Below are positions 30,675-40,541 of a stretch of 64,000 nucleotides of DNA, in pieces (position 1 is the stretch's first letter; the number at the start of each line of letters is the position of its first letter). Source of the DNA: Pyropia yezoensis (lineage: Eukaryota > Rhodophyta > Bangiophyceae > Bangiales > Bangiaceae); NCBI GenBank assembly GCA_009829735.1, contig CM020618.1:6260882-6324881 (forward strand), read 5' to 3'. The position numbers were made by a program, and so were the translations under genes. The notes beneath the pieces are model-generated. The model was not told the DNA's origin, ran no database searches, and saw only the letters and a list, made by a program, of their open reading frames with translations.

Positions 30675-33600
30675 GGCGATGAAAGTGGGCGCGGGGGTCG
30701 AACGCAAATAGGACGAAGCCGGGGGTAGTCACGTCGTCACTTCCGCACCGAGACGCGTGCACGACCGTTCACGGCGTGCGACACGGTAACGACGACGACC
30801 ACTCGCACACGCAATGCCACCCCGTCCGCGTTCTCACAAAAAGTCGAGGCCGACCGGGCGCGCCAACACCGGCAACCAACCTACCGGGCCGTGCGGAAAG
30901 GCCTCGCCCCCTCGCAGAGCAACCAGGCACAACGCACGGCAACGACGAGGCAACGTCCGCGAACAGACGACGCCAAATCGAGAGCCAACGCCCCCTTTGC
31001 GTAGACCACCCACAACGGGCACACACTCCCACCCACAACGGGCACACCACGGCAGAGTCCCGTCACGACGGCGAGGGGAAGGGAGGAGGAGGAGGGTGGT
31101 GGGCGGGGGGGGGGGCAACCAGCGGGGGGGACGGTGGGGCCAGAGAGAGGGGGTGACGTCGGTCCGAGTGGCGAGACACGGCGACGTGTGCCGGGACGGG
31201 GAGCGCGACGGGTGGGTGGCCCAGCGTGCGACAGCGTCAAGAGCGGGAGGGAGGACCCGCTAACGCAGCCCGACAGCCGTGCACCGTGAGCGCGGCGCGG
31301 GTGAGGGGGGGGGGGGGGGGGGCGCGCAACGCCAACCGTGTCGTCGGCCAGCTGCGCCGCGGCCGGTCAAGCACGGCCCGCCCCATGGCGGTGGAGGCCG
31401 TCCACCCCCCCCAGCACACCCGTCGCGGTGGGTGCGGGTGGCGGCGGCGGGTGTGGCGCGCGCGCGGGGTGGCGCGGGGTGTGGCGGGGGGCGGGGGAGG
31501 GGCAACCCCGGCGGCGGCGGCCCCTCACGTCGTCTCGGGGCCCCGTCCCCGCCGTGGCCGCGGTTGTGTGGGCACAGAGACGCCCGCGTGGGCCTGCTGT
31601 CGAGCGGGGTGGGTGGTGGGGGGGGGGGGGGGTCCTGCGGGTTCCCCCAGCCACCACATCACACCACCCCGTCAGGCAGCTGGCCGCCCGCGTCGCGGCC
31701 GGCCCGGGTGGTGTTGACCCCCCCCCTCGCCTCCCGCAGCACGACGGCGCGGCTGCCAAACGCCAGCCGTGAGACCAAGTGCACCCTGCCGACGGTTGTC
31801 GTGGCGCCGCACCCGTGCGGTGGTGGGGGCGTCAGGGGGGGGGTGGGAGGGGGGGCAGGTCGCGCGGCGGCGGCTGGAGTGGTGGGCGGGGTGGCGCCCG
31901 GCCCCGCCCTCCCCACGTGGACGGCCGCAGAGGGGGACCCCCCCTGCCTGCGTCGCCTGTCGGGCCCAACGACGGTGGCGGGAGTGGCCGCAATTGGCAG
32001 CTGCTGCCGGTGGCGGCCGGCGCCACGGCTCCCCCTCCGTCCCCCCCACGCGCCCCCCCCCCTCCCTCCACCCACTCCGCCCACCCCCCTTCCGCACCGG
32101 TCGATGCCCCCTTCCGCCACCGTGCACCGGTTTGGGTTGGTGGGCGGGGGCCTGCCGGAAGGCACGCGTCCCGGTCGCCGGAATGCCCCCTCCTCCCACC
32201 CCCTCCCCAGCTCGCTCCTGTCGGCACCCCTGTCACTGCCAGCCATCCTCCTGCCAGCACCCCCCCCCTTGCCCACTTCTACCCGCTCCGGTCCCCACTT
32301 TTGGCGCTGTCGTCTGCGAATGGCTGGCGCCCGACGACGGCGACGACGGGCCCGCACTTGTTTTCTTGTCTCTTGCCCTGGCGGACGTGCCCGCCTCCCG
32401 CCCCCCTCACCCACCCCCTCCCTCCACTCCACCCCATCGGCCCCACAACCCACTCCTTGTTTCTCCCCGCCTCCCCGCCAGAGGGGGACCACCGGGGGGG
32501 GTCACCCCGCGGCCGCTGCTCGCTCCACGTGCGAGGCCGCACTGCCCGCCCTCCGCGGCCCTCCGCCCCCCCCCCGCCCGCGACTCCCGAGGCGGCAACG
32601 GTTTGTGACGGCGGCCATGCGCATGGGCGTGCGTCTCCGCGCTGGCACCGAGCAGGTGTTTGCCCACCCCCGCCCCCCCTCCCCCACTCTCCCCTCCCGC
32701 CCTGCCGCCGGCCCACGCCGCTCGGTCTCTGTCGGACAGAGCTTGTCGTGGCGGCAGCTGTCACGACTGGTGGAGTGAGTGGCGGGGGCGGCCTGGGAGC
32801 GTGACGACGGGCACCCCCTTCCCGTCGTTGCCTCTGGTCTCCCGACTGGTGTCTGGCGCTGCCCCTCTTTCCTTCCCCCTCCCACCATCCTCCGTGGGAC
32901 GAAGCGGCTGCCCGTTTTTGACCGCGCACGCCATGCCGCTGCGCGCGGTGGGTTGTTTTTGCGTTGTGGGGGAGTGGTGGTGATGCACCCTCAGGCGCGG
33001 CGGTGATGGTTGCTGGGGAAGGGCGGTGATGGTCGCACGCTGGGGGCCCTCCCCAGTCTGCCGCGCGGACATGGGTGCGCGCGGTGGTGGCCGCCGCGAA
33101 GCATGCGCCGGACGGCGCTGCTACGTCGGCGGCGGGGGAGGCTGAGCAAACCCCGCCCCGCTGTCCGCGCTTCCAGCGTCCTGTCATCCACTCCGCCAGC
33201 ACGGACTCCGTGGTTGGGTGGGATCACCATTGCGCACGCTCTCGCGCGGCACCGTGGCGCTGCGGTTGGCCGCTCTAGCTGGCGGCTTTTTCCGTCAGCG
33301 GATGACGAGCGAGCGCCGCCGCAGGGTGTTGGCTGGTGGCATGGTCCGCAGGCTTGGCGGTGCGGTGGCTGCTGGTGGTAGCCGTTGGGGTTGCCTCGCT
33401 GGAAGGTGGAGGCTGGACACCCGGTAGCTGTGGCGCCGCCCAAATGGGTCGCCGTGGCAGTGAGAGCGGCGCCTCTGCGGCCAAGGCCACCTCCGCGTCG
33501 GCATGAGGGGACAGGTCGTCCTATTCGTTCTCCGCCGCGCGAGGTATGGGGCACCCAGTCTGCGGTCCCCCGGTGGTGGTGCCCTGGATTGTCGGAAGTT

Positions 33601-35088
33601 CAGGTACGTGAAGGAGGCAGAGGCCCCTCACGCGCGCATTCCGACGGGTGGTTGCATGTCCTGCTGTCCCCCCCTGTGCCTTTTCCATCGTCCGCACCCC
33701 TTTCTGTTGGTCGCTTGGACCGCGGCCGAAAACGCGGACCTCCCAGCAGCTCGAGCCAACCCAACCTCCGACCCTCCCGCTCCGTACAAGGTGACTCTCG
33801 GTTGCCCACCGCTTTCGCGTTTAATTATTGAGCACATGTGCCGCGCACGTCCGCGCTTTCTGCCCCTCGCCTTCCCAGTCGCTATTGCCTGGTGCCGCAC
33901 CGGCGACTGCGTGTAGTTTCGGCGGACATCCTTCTCGTACACTCTTCTTCCGCAGTTCCGCGTGTCGCTCGCCCTTGACCTCGTCCAGGTGGACGTCGGT
34001 CCCCTCATTCCGCGTCGGTCATCTGATCATCGTTCCTCCGACCGCGCTGCGGTCAAAACCTTCGACCTTTGGGCTCGTGCTACCTTTCGACTGGAGGAGC
34101 TCATGTGTTTCCACTGCTCACCAAAGCGTACCTGTAAACGCCACATTAAGTATTTTCATGCCTTCCCCTGCTTTCATCGCACTGAGGAGGTAGATCTTCA
34201 TCACACAAGAGGTGGGTGCCACTCCCCGCCTGGGGTAACGAGAGGTCGCCAGCTCGGGCGTGGGATATCAACCGACGAAGGCGACGGGCATCACCGCTGC
34301 ATAGGACGCAAGGGACGCGAAGTGCGCTCATGGGGGGCGGGCCGCTCTATCTGACGGCGTTGGCGGAAAAACGAGAGAAGTGGGTACCCCGCTGGGGAGG
34401 TTTGCATCGGACAATGGGTTGGACTTCGGCGGCCAGTTCGCGCCTAAATGTGGCGGGGGAAAGGCAGAACAGGCCCCTCACGCGCTGCCGTCCCCCAGAC
34501 GACGAACATCATCTCGGTCAGGGCCGCAGCCGTGGCCAGACAGAATCTCTGGCGTGGGTGCCCGCGCGGACATGTGGCAGAGCCACCGTCTCACCCGCCG
34601 TGCGAAGTGGGGTCATTATCCGAACGGGTAGCTGTGGGCTGGACACAAGACGCTACCCACAAAGCCCGTCCCAGTCACTGGCAAACATACAAGCAGGCAC
34701 CATCGGCACCGAAAACAAGACGCCACCAGATCGTATACCAGGACTTCGCAAGAAAAAAAAGAGCGGGAGCACAAACGAACATCAAAGGAGCAGTCGAGCA
34801 TGCTCCCACACACAAAAAAAAGAGATAGCTTCGGCGCGGCAGACCCCACATGCGCTAGCAGTGCCGTCGACAGGGCAACCACACATACCCAATCCCAATG
34901 GGCAATCATTGGTATACAGAGCCAAACGACCAGCATACCTGGCTGGTATGGCTGCGCGACCCCGTCCGCCCCCATACCAGCAGCTGGGGAGCATGAGCGT
35001 GTCACACTCCCTGAGGCGCCAGCTCTCACCTGCCCCGGCCTCTGCCAGCAACGGTCCTGCGACCATGCAGCCCAGTCAAACGACTTCC
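30675..35088. other. 4.4 kb region with no confident gene; possible multi-exon transcript
   Basis: 30,720-32,800 is extremely GC-rich with long frames on both strands, none with a recognisable domain. Plus-strand signals that could belong to a spliced gene: a donor-like GGA|GTGAGT at 32776; a donor GAG|GTATGG near 33542; a donor AAG|GTGACT near 33791 after PAPYK; and an acceptor CTTCCGCAG|TTC near 33957 opening FRVSLALDLVQVDVGPLIP and, later, CFHCSPKRTCKRHIKYFH. These do not join into a protein I know. 34,600-34,900 is less GC-rich. I see no repeat family or RNA gene. Confidence 0.4.
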
Positions 35089-35406
35089 TTACAACTCTTG
35101 CTCAATGGTGCGCCCACCCAACGTACGCCCAATAATGTAGCACGCGTACAACTCCATGCCGACGACCGCGCCCGCCGTTACGTCTGCAACCGTAAAGGAC
35201 TGGTCCTTGACCTTGGCCTTGAGGCTGGCCCACTCAGCCGCTGCTGCATCCACGCGGGCGGGCATGGCGTTGAGCGTCGACGCCACGTACTGACGCCGCA
35301 GGGAAGTGGTAGCCTCAAAGGCGGTGGCGGTCGGAGACTTGACGACCAGCTCCGACGCCGCCGCGGACTGCGCCAGCGTGGCGAGGGACTTCAGGCGAGA
35401 AGCCAT
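35089..35406 (-). CDS. ATP5MG: Mitochondrial ATP synthase subunit g
   Basis: 105 residues from ATG 35406 (MASRLKSLATLAQSAAAS), close to the family's usual ~100. The N-terminal half is a basic amphipathic helix region, compatible with a mitochondrial protein. The C-terminal half, FTVADVTAGAVVGMELYACY, then IIGRTLGGR, is the single membrane helix of subunit g with its conserved small-residue GxxxG-like face and acidic residue (GMEL). Subunit g sits in the Fo membrane sector with subunit e and stabilises ATP synthase dimers at cristae rims. The frame extends 61 codons further upstream (MASSHPTVHPSYQ), but the inner Met gives the expected length and good context (GCCATC complement). It is divergent from the OSCA gene, sharing ~625 bp. 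Confidence 0.75.
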   Translation of the reverse strand: MASRLKSLATLAQSAAASELVVKSPTATAFEATTSLRRQYVASTLNAMPARVDAAAAEWASLKAKVKDQSFTVADVTAGAVVGMELYACYIIGRTLGGRTIEQEL

Positions 35407-36031
35407 CGTGGGAAAGCAGGAGAGGGTGGTGGACGGATCGGGGAAGAAATTCCTCAGAAAGGGCGGTGGGACAGGAGTGGAAGAGGTGAGAGTAGCAAAC
35501 AGGCGAGACGGGCGTGGGAGGTGAGCAAGAACGGCGACCGCCACCACGGCTTGATACGACGGGTGCACGGTTGGGTGGGATGATGCCAATGGACGCTCGG
35601 GGCCATCAACAAGTCCTGTGCTCCCAAGAGAGCTTCAGTAATTACACACTGTTGGGAACTTAGTGTCACTCTTGGCACACTTTTCAAGCTTTTGAGCAGT
35701 AAGGGGCGACGCATGCAAAAAAAAACGGTGCGAGACCAGGTCCTACCCAGCGGCCTCTCTGGCTGCAGCAGCGCTGTAGCCAGCGCTGCGTGGTGGCCAG
35801 GCCGCCGCCAGAGACCGTGTTGGCCAGGTCGGCTATAGCGGTGCGCCGCTGCCCGCCGGGCCACTCTCCCCCGCCGCGGCGGACTGCCCACCTCGCCCCA
35901 GCCTGGTCGCTGCTCCGCCTTCCCTCGCTCCTTCTCTTCCCCCACCCTCCTCCAGCAGCCTTCCTCCAGCTGGCAAGCCTGCCCGCTGCCGCCGCGGCCG
36001 CCGCCGCCGCCGCCGCTGCTACGCGACCACC
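35407..36031. promoter_or_regulatory. Shared divergent promoter, ATP synthase subunit g / OSCA channel
   Basis: 625 bp between outward-facing starts. The centre (35590-35740) is less GC-rich and holds a run of nine A at 35718-35726. Pyrimidine-rich and CCG-repeat leader precedes the plus-strand ATG. No canonical TATA box stands out. Confidence 0.45.
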
Positions 36032-39000
36032 ATGGCCGCTGCCGAGGCCTCTCCCATGTCGGGGGCGACGCTCGCCGCGACGCTCGTCGCAGGCGCCGCC
36101 TTTGCCTCCGCCGCGCTCGCCGCGTTTGAGGCGCTCCGCCGGGTGCCGGCGCTGGCTTGCGTCTACAACTACCGCGTGTACGCCGCGTCACGGGGGGGGC
36201 GGGGGGAAGGGGGGTGGAGGGGTGTGGCCGCTACGGGCCCCACTGAGACGCGGTCAGCAGGCGGAGGCAGCGGCGGCGGCGGCGGCGGGCACGGAAGGTA
36301 CGGGTCTGTTGGTGGTGACAGCCGTGACGGCGACGGCGGCGGCGGCGGCAGCAGCAGCAGCGGTGGTCTTGACAGTGGCGGTGGCGGCGGCGAGGCGCTG
36401 CCCGCGCACCCCGCCCCAGGCACGGCGGCGGTGGCCGGCGCGCCGGCGCGCCCCTTTGGCTGGGTGGCCGCCCGCTGGTGGGTGGCGGACCCGCCCAGCG
36501 GCAGCGCCGCCGCCGACGACGCGCTGCGGTTTTGCCGCCTCCAGGCGGGGCTGTGGGCCACCGTCGCAGTTGCCGTCTGTGCGGTGCTGCTGCCGGCCTA
36601 CGCGGCCGCCCGCGCGGGCGGCGGTGGCGGCGGCGGAGGCGGCGGCGGCGGCCCGGGGGGCGGGTGGACGGCGGCCGCCGTGCCGCTGTTCCGGTCGGCC
36701 GCCGGGGGGGGGGGGCAGGTGCCGTCGGCCGCCGCCGCGTTTGCCGCGTGGGTGGGGGGCCTCAGCGTGGCGACGCTGCCCCCCCCGCGTTTCCCAGACG
36801 GTGGCCTCGGCGGTGGCGGTGGCGGTGCCAGTGACGCGGACAGCGGCGGCGGCGGCGGCGGCAGCGTCGGCGGCGGGTACCCCCCCCACCTGTGGGCGGC
36901 GGTCGGGGTGGACGTGGCCATTGCCGCTGCGGTGGCGTCGGCCGCCGCGGTGGGCGGCGGCGGGTGGCTCGCCCGCCGACGGGCGGTGCTGGCCGACGCG
37001 GGGCGGGTGGAAAACTACGCGGTGCTCGTCGAGGGCGTCTCCCCGCGGTCGGCAGCGGCGGTGGCGGCACACCTGGGGGCGGCAGTGGCGGTGGCGTCGG
37101 CGGCGGCGGCGGCGACGGGGGGCGGGGGCGGGGCGGGGGGGGACGCCCCTGCTAGCGGCCCCCCCTCCAGGCGGGGGGCGCCCGTGGGGGGGGTGCTGCT
37201 CGCCCCGGCAGACCCCGGGGGGGTGCCCGCCGCCCGCCGCCGCGCCGCTCGCGCCGTGCGGCGGGCGGTGACGATTGGGGCGTCGGGAGCGGCGCCGGCC
37301 GCCCGCCGCGACGCGGCGGCGGCGGCAGTGGCAGCGGCGGCGACGGTGGCGGCCGCGCAGCGGGTAGTGTGGGGGGAGGCGGTGTGGGGGGCGGGGGGGG
37401 TGGCGGCGCCGGCGCCCCCGCCGGTGCCAGCATTGGGCGCCCCCGCCGGTAGCGACGGCGACACTCCCCAGGACGGTGGCGGCAGCGGCAGCGGCAGCGT
37501 GGGCGGCACCAGCGGCAGCGGCGACCACGACCGCGACGTCAGCGGCGGCGTCGGCGACGCGGACGCTGTCCTCGACGACCACGACGTCGACGAAGGCATC
37601 GGCCCGGGCGGTTCGGATGGGGACCTCGAGGTGGTCGTGGCTGCCGCCCGTTCGGCCGTGCTGGGCGCCGCCACCGTTGCCACCACCGCCCCCGCAAAAG
37701 TGAAGGCGGCCGTGAACGTGGCGGCCGGCGCCGAGCGCCTCCCGCTGCTGCCACTGGTGCAGCCGCCCGCGGCCGCGGGCACCCCCTCGACGGCGGGCGC
37801 CCCCACGGCGGCGGCGGCGGACAGCGGCGCCGCCGCCGCAGCGGCCGATCCCGCGGCCGTGACTCCCCCGTCGCTGTCCGCTTGTGCCATTGTCATCTTC
37901 CCCACCGTCCGTGCCGCCCGCGCGGCGGCGCAGGTCAACGCGTCCCCCGACGGGGTGTCATGGAGGGTATCCCCCGCCCCCCCCCCCGCGGGCGTCCGGT
38001 GGGCCGACGTGGCCATCCCGCAGGCGGCGGCGGGGCCGCTCGCCGCCCTCTCCTTTGCCGCGGGCGTTGTTCTCACCACCTCCTACGCGGGCCCTGTTGC
38101 GGCGATCGCGGGCCTCGCCAACCTCTCTGCCCTCGCCGCCCTTATCGGCTACCCGCCCCTGATGGCCGTCGCCGCCCACCCCGCCGCGGCGGCGGTCCAG
38201 GGCGTCGTGTCGCCACTGGCGCTGTCGGCGCTCAACGGGGCGGTGCCAGCCGCGGTGCGGGCGGCATGTCGGCTGGGGCGGCACCCGGCGGCCGACGCCC
38301 TTGACGCCGCCGCCCTATCGGCGACGGTGGCGTTTGAGGCGGCCACCACCTTGGGCGTTGGGCTCGTGTCGGGGGGGCTCCTCTCCGCCGCCACCGCCGC
38401 CCTCACCACCACCCCACCTGCGGTGGTGGTGGCGACGGCCGCCGCGGCGGCGAGCGAGCAGGGCCTGTGGTACGTCAACTATGTGGTGACGCGGACGGCC
38501 TGGGCGCTGCCGCTGGTGCTGCTTGACCCCCCGCGGGTGGCGTGGGTGGCGGCCATCACCCGCGCGTGGCGGGCAGGCTGGCGGTGGTGCAAGGGCAGGA
38601 GCGGCGCCGGCGGCGCCAGCGACGCAGGCCACGATGCCGCGCGTGCGCGCGCCGCGGCCGCGGACGAGGCGGCGGCCGCCGCCACTGCTGCGTCGGCCGC
38701 CGCCCCTCGTCTGTACCAGCCTTACAAGGGGGTGGGGGTGTCACTGCTGGCTCTGGCGCTCGCCACCGTCGCGCCGCTGGTGGCCGTTGCCGCCGCGGCC
38801 TACCACCTGGCTTCGTGGAACGTGTGGCGGTACCAGCTGCTCTACGCCCGTGCCGCCCCCGACGGGAGCGCCGCGTGGCAGCAGTCGCCGTCGCCGGCTG
38901 AGGGCGGTGGCGGCGGTGGCGGTGGCGGCGGTGGCGGTGGCGCCATCCACAGCAGCGCCATCGACGTTGGCGTCGACGACGTGGACAAAGGCAAAGGCGT

Positions 39001-39433
39001 TGGCGGCGTCGTGCACCAGCAGGCGGTCCCCGCGGTCCCACCCCCCGACGACAGCGGCGCACATTCGGTGCTCTACCTCTGTGGCCTCGACGCACTGGGC
39101 TGGTCGCTGGGCATCCGCCACACCCTTGCGGTCGGCCTGTACCTGGTGCGGGGCTTTTGGCCGGGCGTCGCTGTTGCGGCGGCGCTTTTGGGGGGGGGGA
39201 TTGCCGCCCGCCGTACCCTCATCCGCCGCTACGGGCCCGTCGTGGCGTACGGGTGTGTGACGGACCTTCCACCACCACCCGCAGAGGGCGACGACGCTGA
39301 TGACGGTGGCGCGTCGGGCGCTGGGCGCCACGCGGACCTTGTCGCCCGCGCGCTGACTGCCTACCTGCCACCACCTCTGCGGCCGCTGCCGCCCTTGCCA
39401 GAGGCGTTGGTGGCGGCCGCAGCGGGGAAGTGA
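36032..39433 (+). CDS. OSCA/TMEM63/CSC1-family mechanosensitive channel
   Basis: 1,133 residues from ATG 36032 in an ideal ACCACCATGG context. An N-terminal helix (LAATLVAGAAFASAALAAF) precedes the family's RVYA element. Two further helices at ~172-192 and ~285-310 follow. NYAVLVEGVSP (~327) is the conserved N-Y-x-V-L-V-x-G-[VI] that opens the cytosolic domain. That domain carries a large Ala/Gly insertion before CAIVIFPTVRAARAAAQ and PPPAGVRWADVAIP. The seven-helix RSN1_7TM block spans ~665-1090 (SFAAGVVLTTSYAG, LIGYPPLMAVAAHP, EQGLWYVNYVVTRTAWALP, VSLLALALATVAPLVAVAA). OSCA/TMEM63 proteins are mechanically or osmotically gated cation channels of plasma or endomembranes. The fold and order match; ion selectivity cannot be read. 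Poly-Gly tracts lie in loops only. Confidence 0.75.
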   Translation: MAAAEASPMSGATLAATLVAGAAFASAALAAFEALRRVPALACVYNYRVYAASRGGRGEGGWRGVAATGPTETRSAGGGSGGGGGGHGRYGSVGGDSRDGDGGGGGSSSSGGLDSGGGGGEALPAHPAPGTAAVAGAPARPFGWVAARWWVADPPSGSAAADDALRFCRLQAGLWATVAVAVCAVLLPAYAAARAGGGGGGGGGGGGPGGGWTAAAVPLFRSAAGGGGQVPSAAAAFAAWVGGLSVATLPPPRFPDGGLGGGGGGASDADSGGGGGGSVGGGYPPHLWAAVGVDVAIAAAVASAAAVGGGGWLARRRAVLADAGRVENYAVLVEGVSPRSAAAVAAHLGAAVAVASAAAAATGGGGGAGGDAPASGPPSRRGAPVGGVLLAPADPGGVPAARRRAARAVRRAVTIGASGAAPAARRDAAAAAVAAAATVAAAQRVVWGEAVWGAGGVAAPAPPPVPALGAPAGSDGDTPQDGGGSGSGSVGGTSGSGDHDRDVSGGVGDADAVLDDHDVDEGIGPGGSDGDLEVVVAAARSAVLGAATVATTAPAKVKAAVNVAAGAERLPLLPLVQPPAAAGTPSTAGAPTAAAADSGAAAAAADPAAVTPPSLSACAIVIFPTVRAARAAAQVNASPDGVSWRVSPAPPPAGVRWADVAIPQAAAGPLAALSFAAGVVLTTSYAGPVAAIAGLANLSALAALIGYPPLMAVAAHPAAAAVQGVVSPLALSALNGAVPAAVRAACRLGRHPAADALDAAALSATVAFEAATTLGVGLVSGGLLSAATAALTTTPPAVVVATAAAAASEQGLWYVNYVVTRTAWALPLVLLDPPRVAWVAAITRAWRAGWRWCKGRSGAGGASDAGHDAARARAAAADEAAAAATAASAAAPRLYQPYKGVGVSLLALALATVAPLVAVAAAAYHLASWNVWRYQLLYARAAPDGSAAWQQSPSPAEGGGGGGGGGGGGGAIHSSAIDVGVDDVDKGKGVGGVVHQQAVPAVPPPDDSGAHSVLYLCGLDALGWSLGIRHTLAVGLYLVRGFWPGVAVAAALLGGGIAARRTLIRRYGPVVAYGCVTDLPPPPAEGDDADDGGASGAGRHADLVARALTAYLPPPLRPLPPLPEALVAAAAGK

Positions 39434-40541
39434 TGGGCCCGGCCACGCCCGTGCACTGCTGTGTGTGTAGCTTGCTTGGCACCCCCCCCACCCCCCCCCT
39501 CCCCTTCCTCCCCTTTTCACGCTCTGCCTACGCCGTCCCCAAGCGTCGGGCTGTACCATGGGGTTGGCGCGGCAAGGGTGCCAGTGCCAGCACCAGCGCC
39601 GTTGACTGGTCGGGTTCCTTTTTTTCTTTCTGTACGTACGCAGCGCACTCTCGCGGCGAGGGGGGTGGGCTGCGGGGAGGACTGAGGAGGGTGGCGGCTC
39701 AAACGGAGCGCCTGCCGATGTCCTTTACCGGCGTGCATCTGGCCTTGACGCACCGGGAAGGCGCGTCGGCTATGGGCTCCCGCCCCGCAGGCGGGCCTTC
39801 AATGGGGACGCTGCGAGGGCGCGGCGGCGGCGGCGCGTCCCAGTGTCGATGCCACAGAACCAGCAGCAGCGTGTGGAGCGCTCCCGTGTCCACACTGTAC
39901 TTCAGCATCGCACTGGCGTATGCCCTAGGCAATCACAGAGACTCTTATCCTTTCACACATGTGGCCGCACAGGCTCCGTTTATTCCTCTCGTACCGCCCC
40001 GTCCACAGCAATGATGGCGATGGACCGTAGTCCCGCAAAGGTCGGCCCGCCGTCCGCCCCGCACGCACGGGTAGTGGCGTCGGCCACAGCGGGGGCGACA
40101 CGCTGCATGCCGGCGGGTCAGCCCCCTTCCCAAGCTGGGCCCTCCGTTGTCGTGGACGGACATCGGGCAGAGGCCACCACCAGGGAAGTGTCCATCCCAG
40201 AAAAGTAGTCCTGGGAAGGCTCGGTGATGCATCGATCCGAGTCAGACGTGATCCCCAGGCGCCCCCTGTTCTCGCCCTCCACGTTCCCCCTCCCACCCCC
40301 CCCCCCCCCACCTTCCACCCTACAGCCCCTGCTCCCCCCCTCCTCCTCTACTGTACCGCCCTGCTCCTGCTGCTGCTGCACCGCCTGGGCCCGTAGCCGC
40401 CGCCCCACCCGCGACCCCGCCTCCGCGGCGGCGACCAGCCGCACGGTCGCATCCAACGGTCATTCACTCGACTCTGCCCCCCCCCCCCCCCCCCCCGCCC
40501 CTCCTCCCCGCTACTCTGCCCCACCCATCGCCATTGGCGTC
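39434..40541. other. Intergenic, OSCA 3' flank / helicase 5' flank
   Basis: About 1.1 kb between two plus-strand genes. It contains C-rich tracts (39481-39515, 40480-40497) and no recognisable ORF. If the helicase starts at ATG 40227, its last 315 bp are coding. Confidence 0.5.

Noticed and set aside
31279-32778. 499-codon plus-strand frame and overlapping frames of similar length
   Set aside because: All three plus frames and the minus frames are open and low complexity here, so length is uninformative. None shows a domain; only the splice-like end at 32776 was kept as a weak signal.
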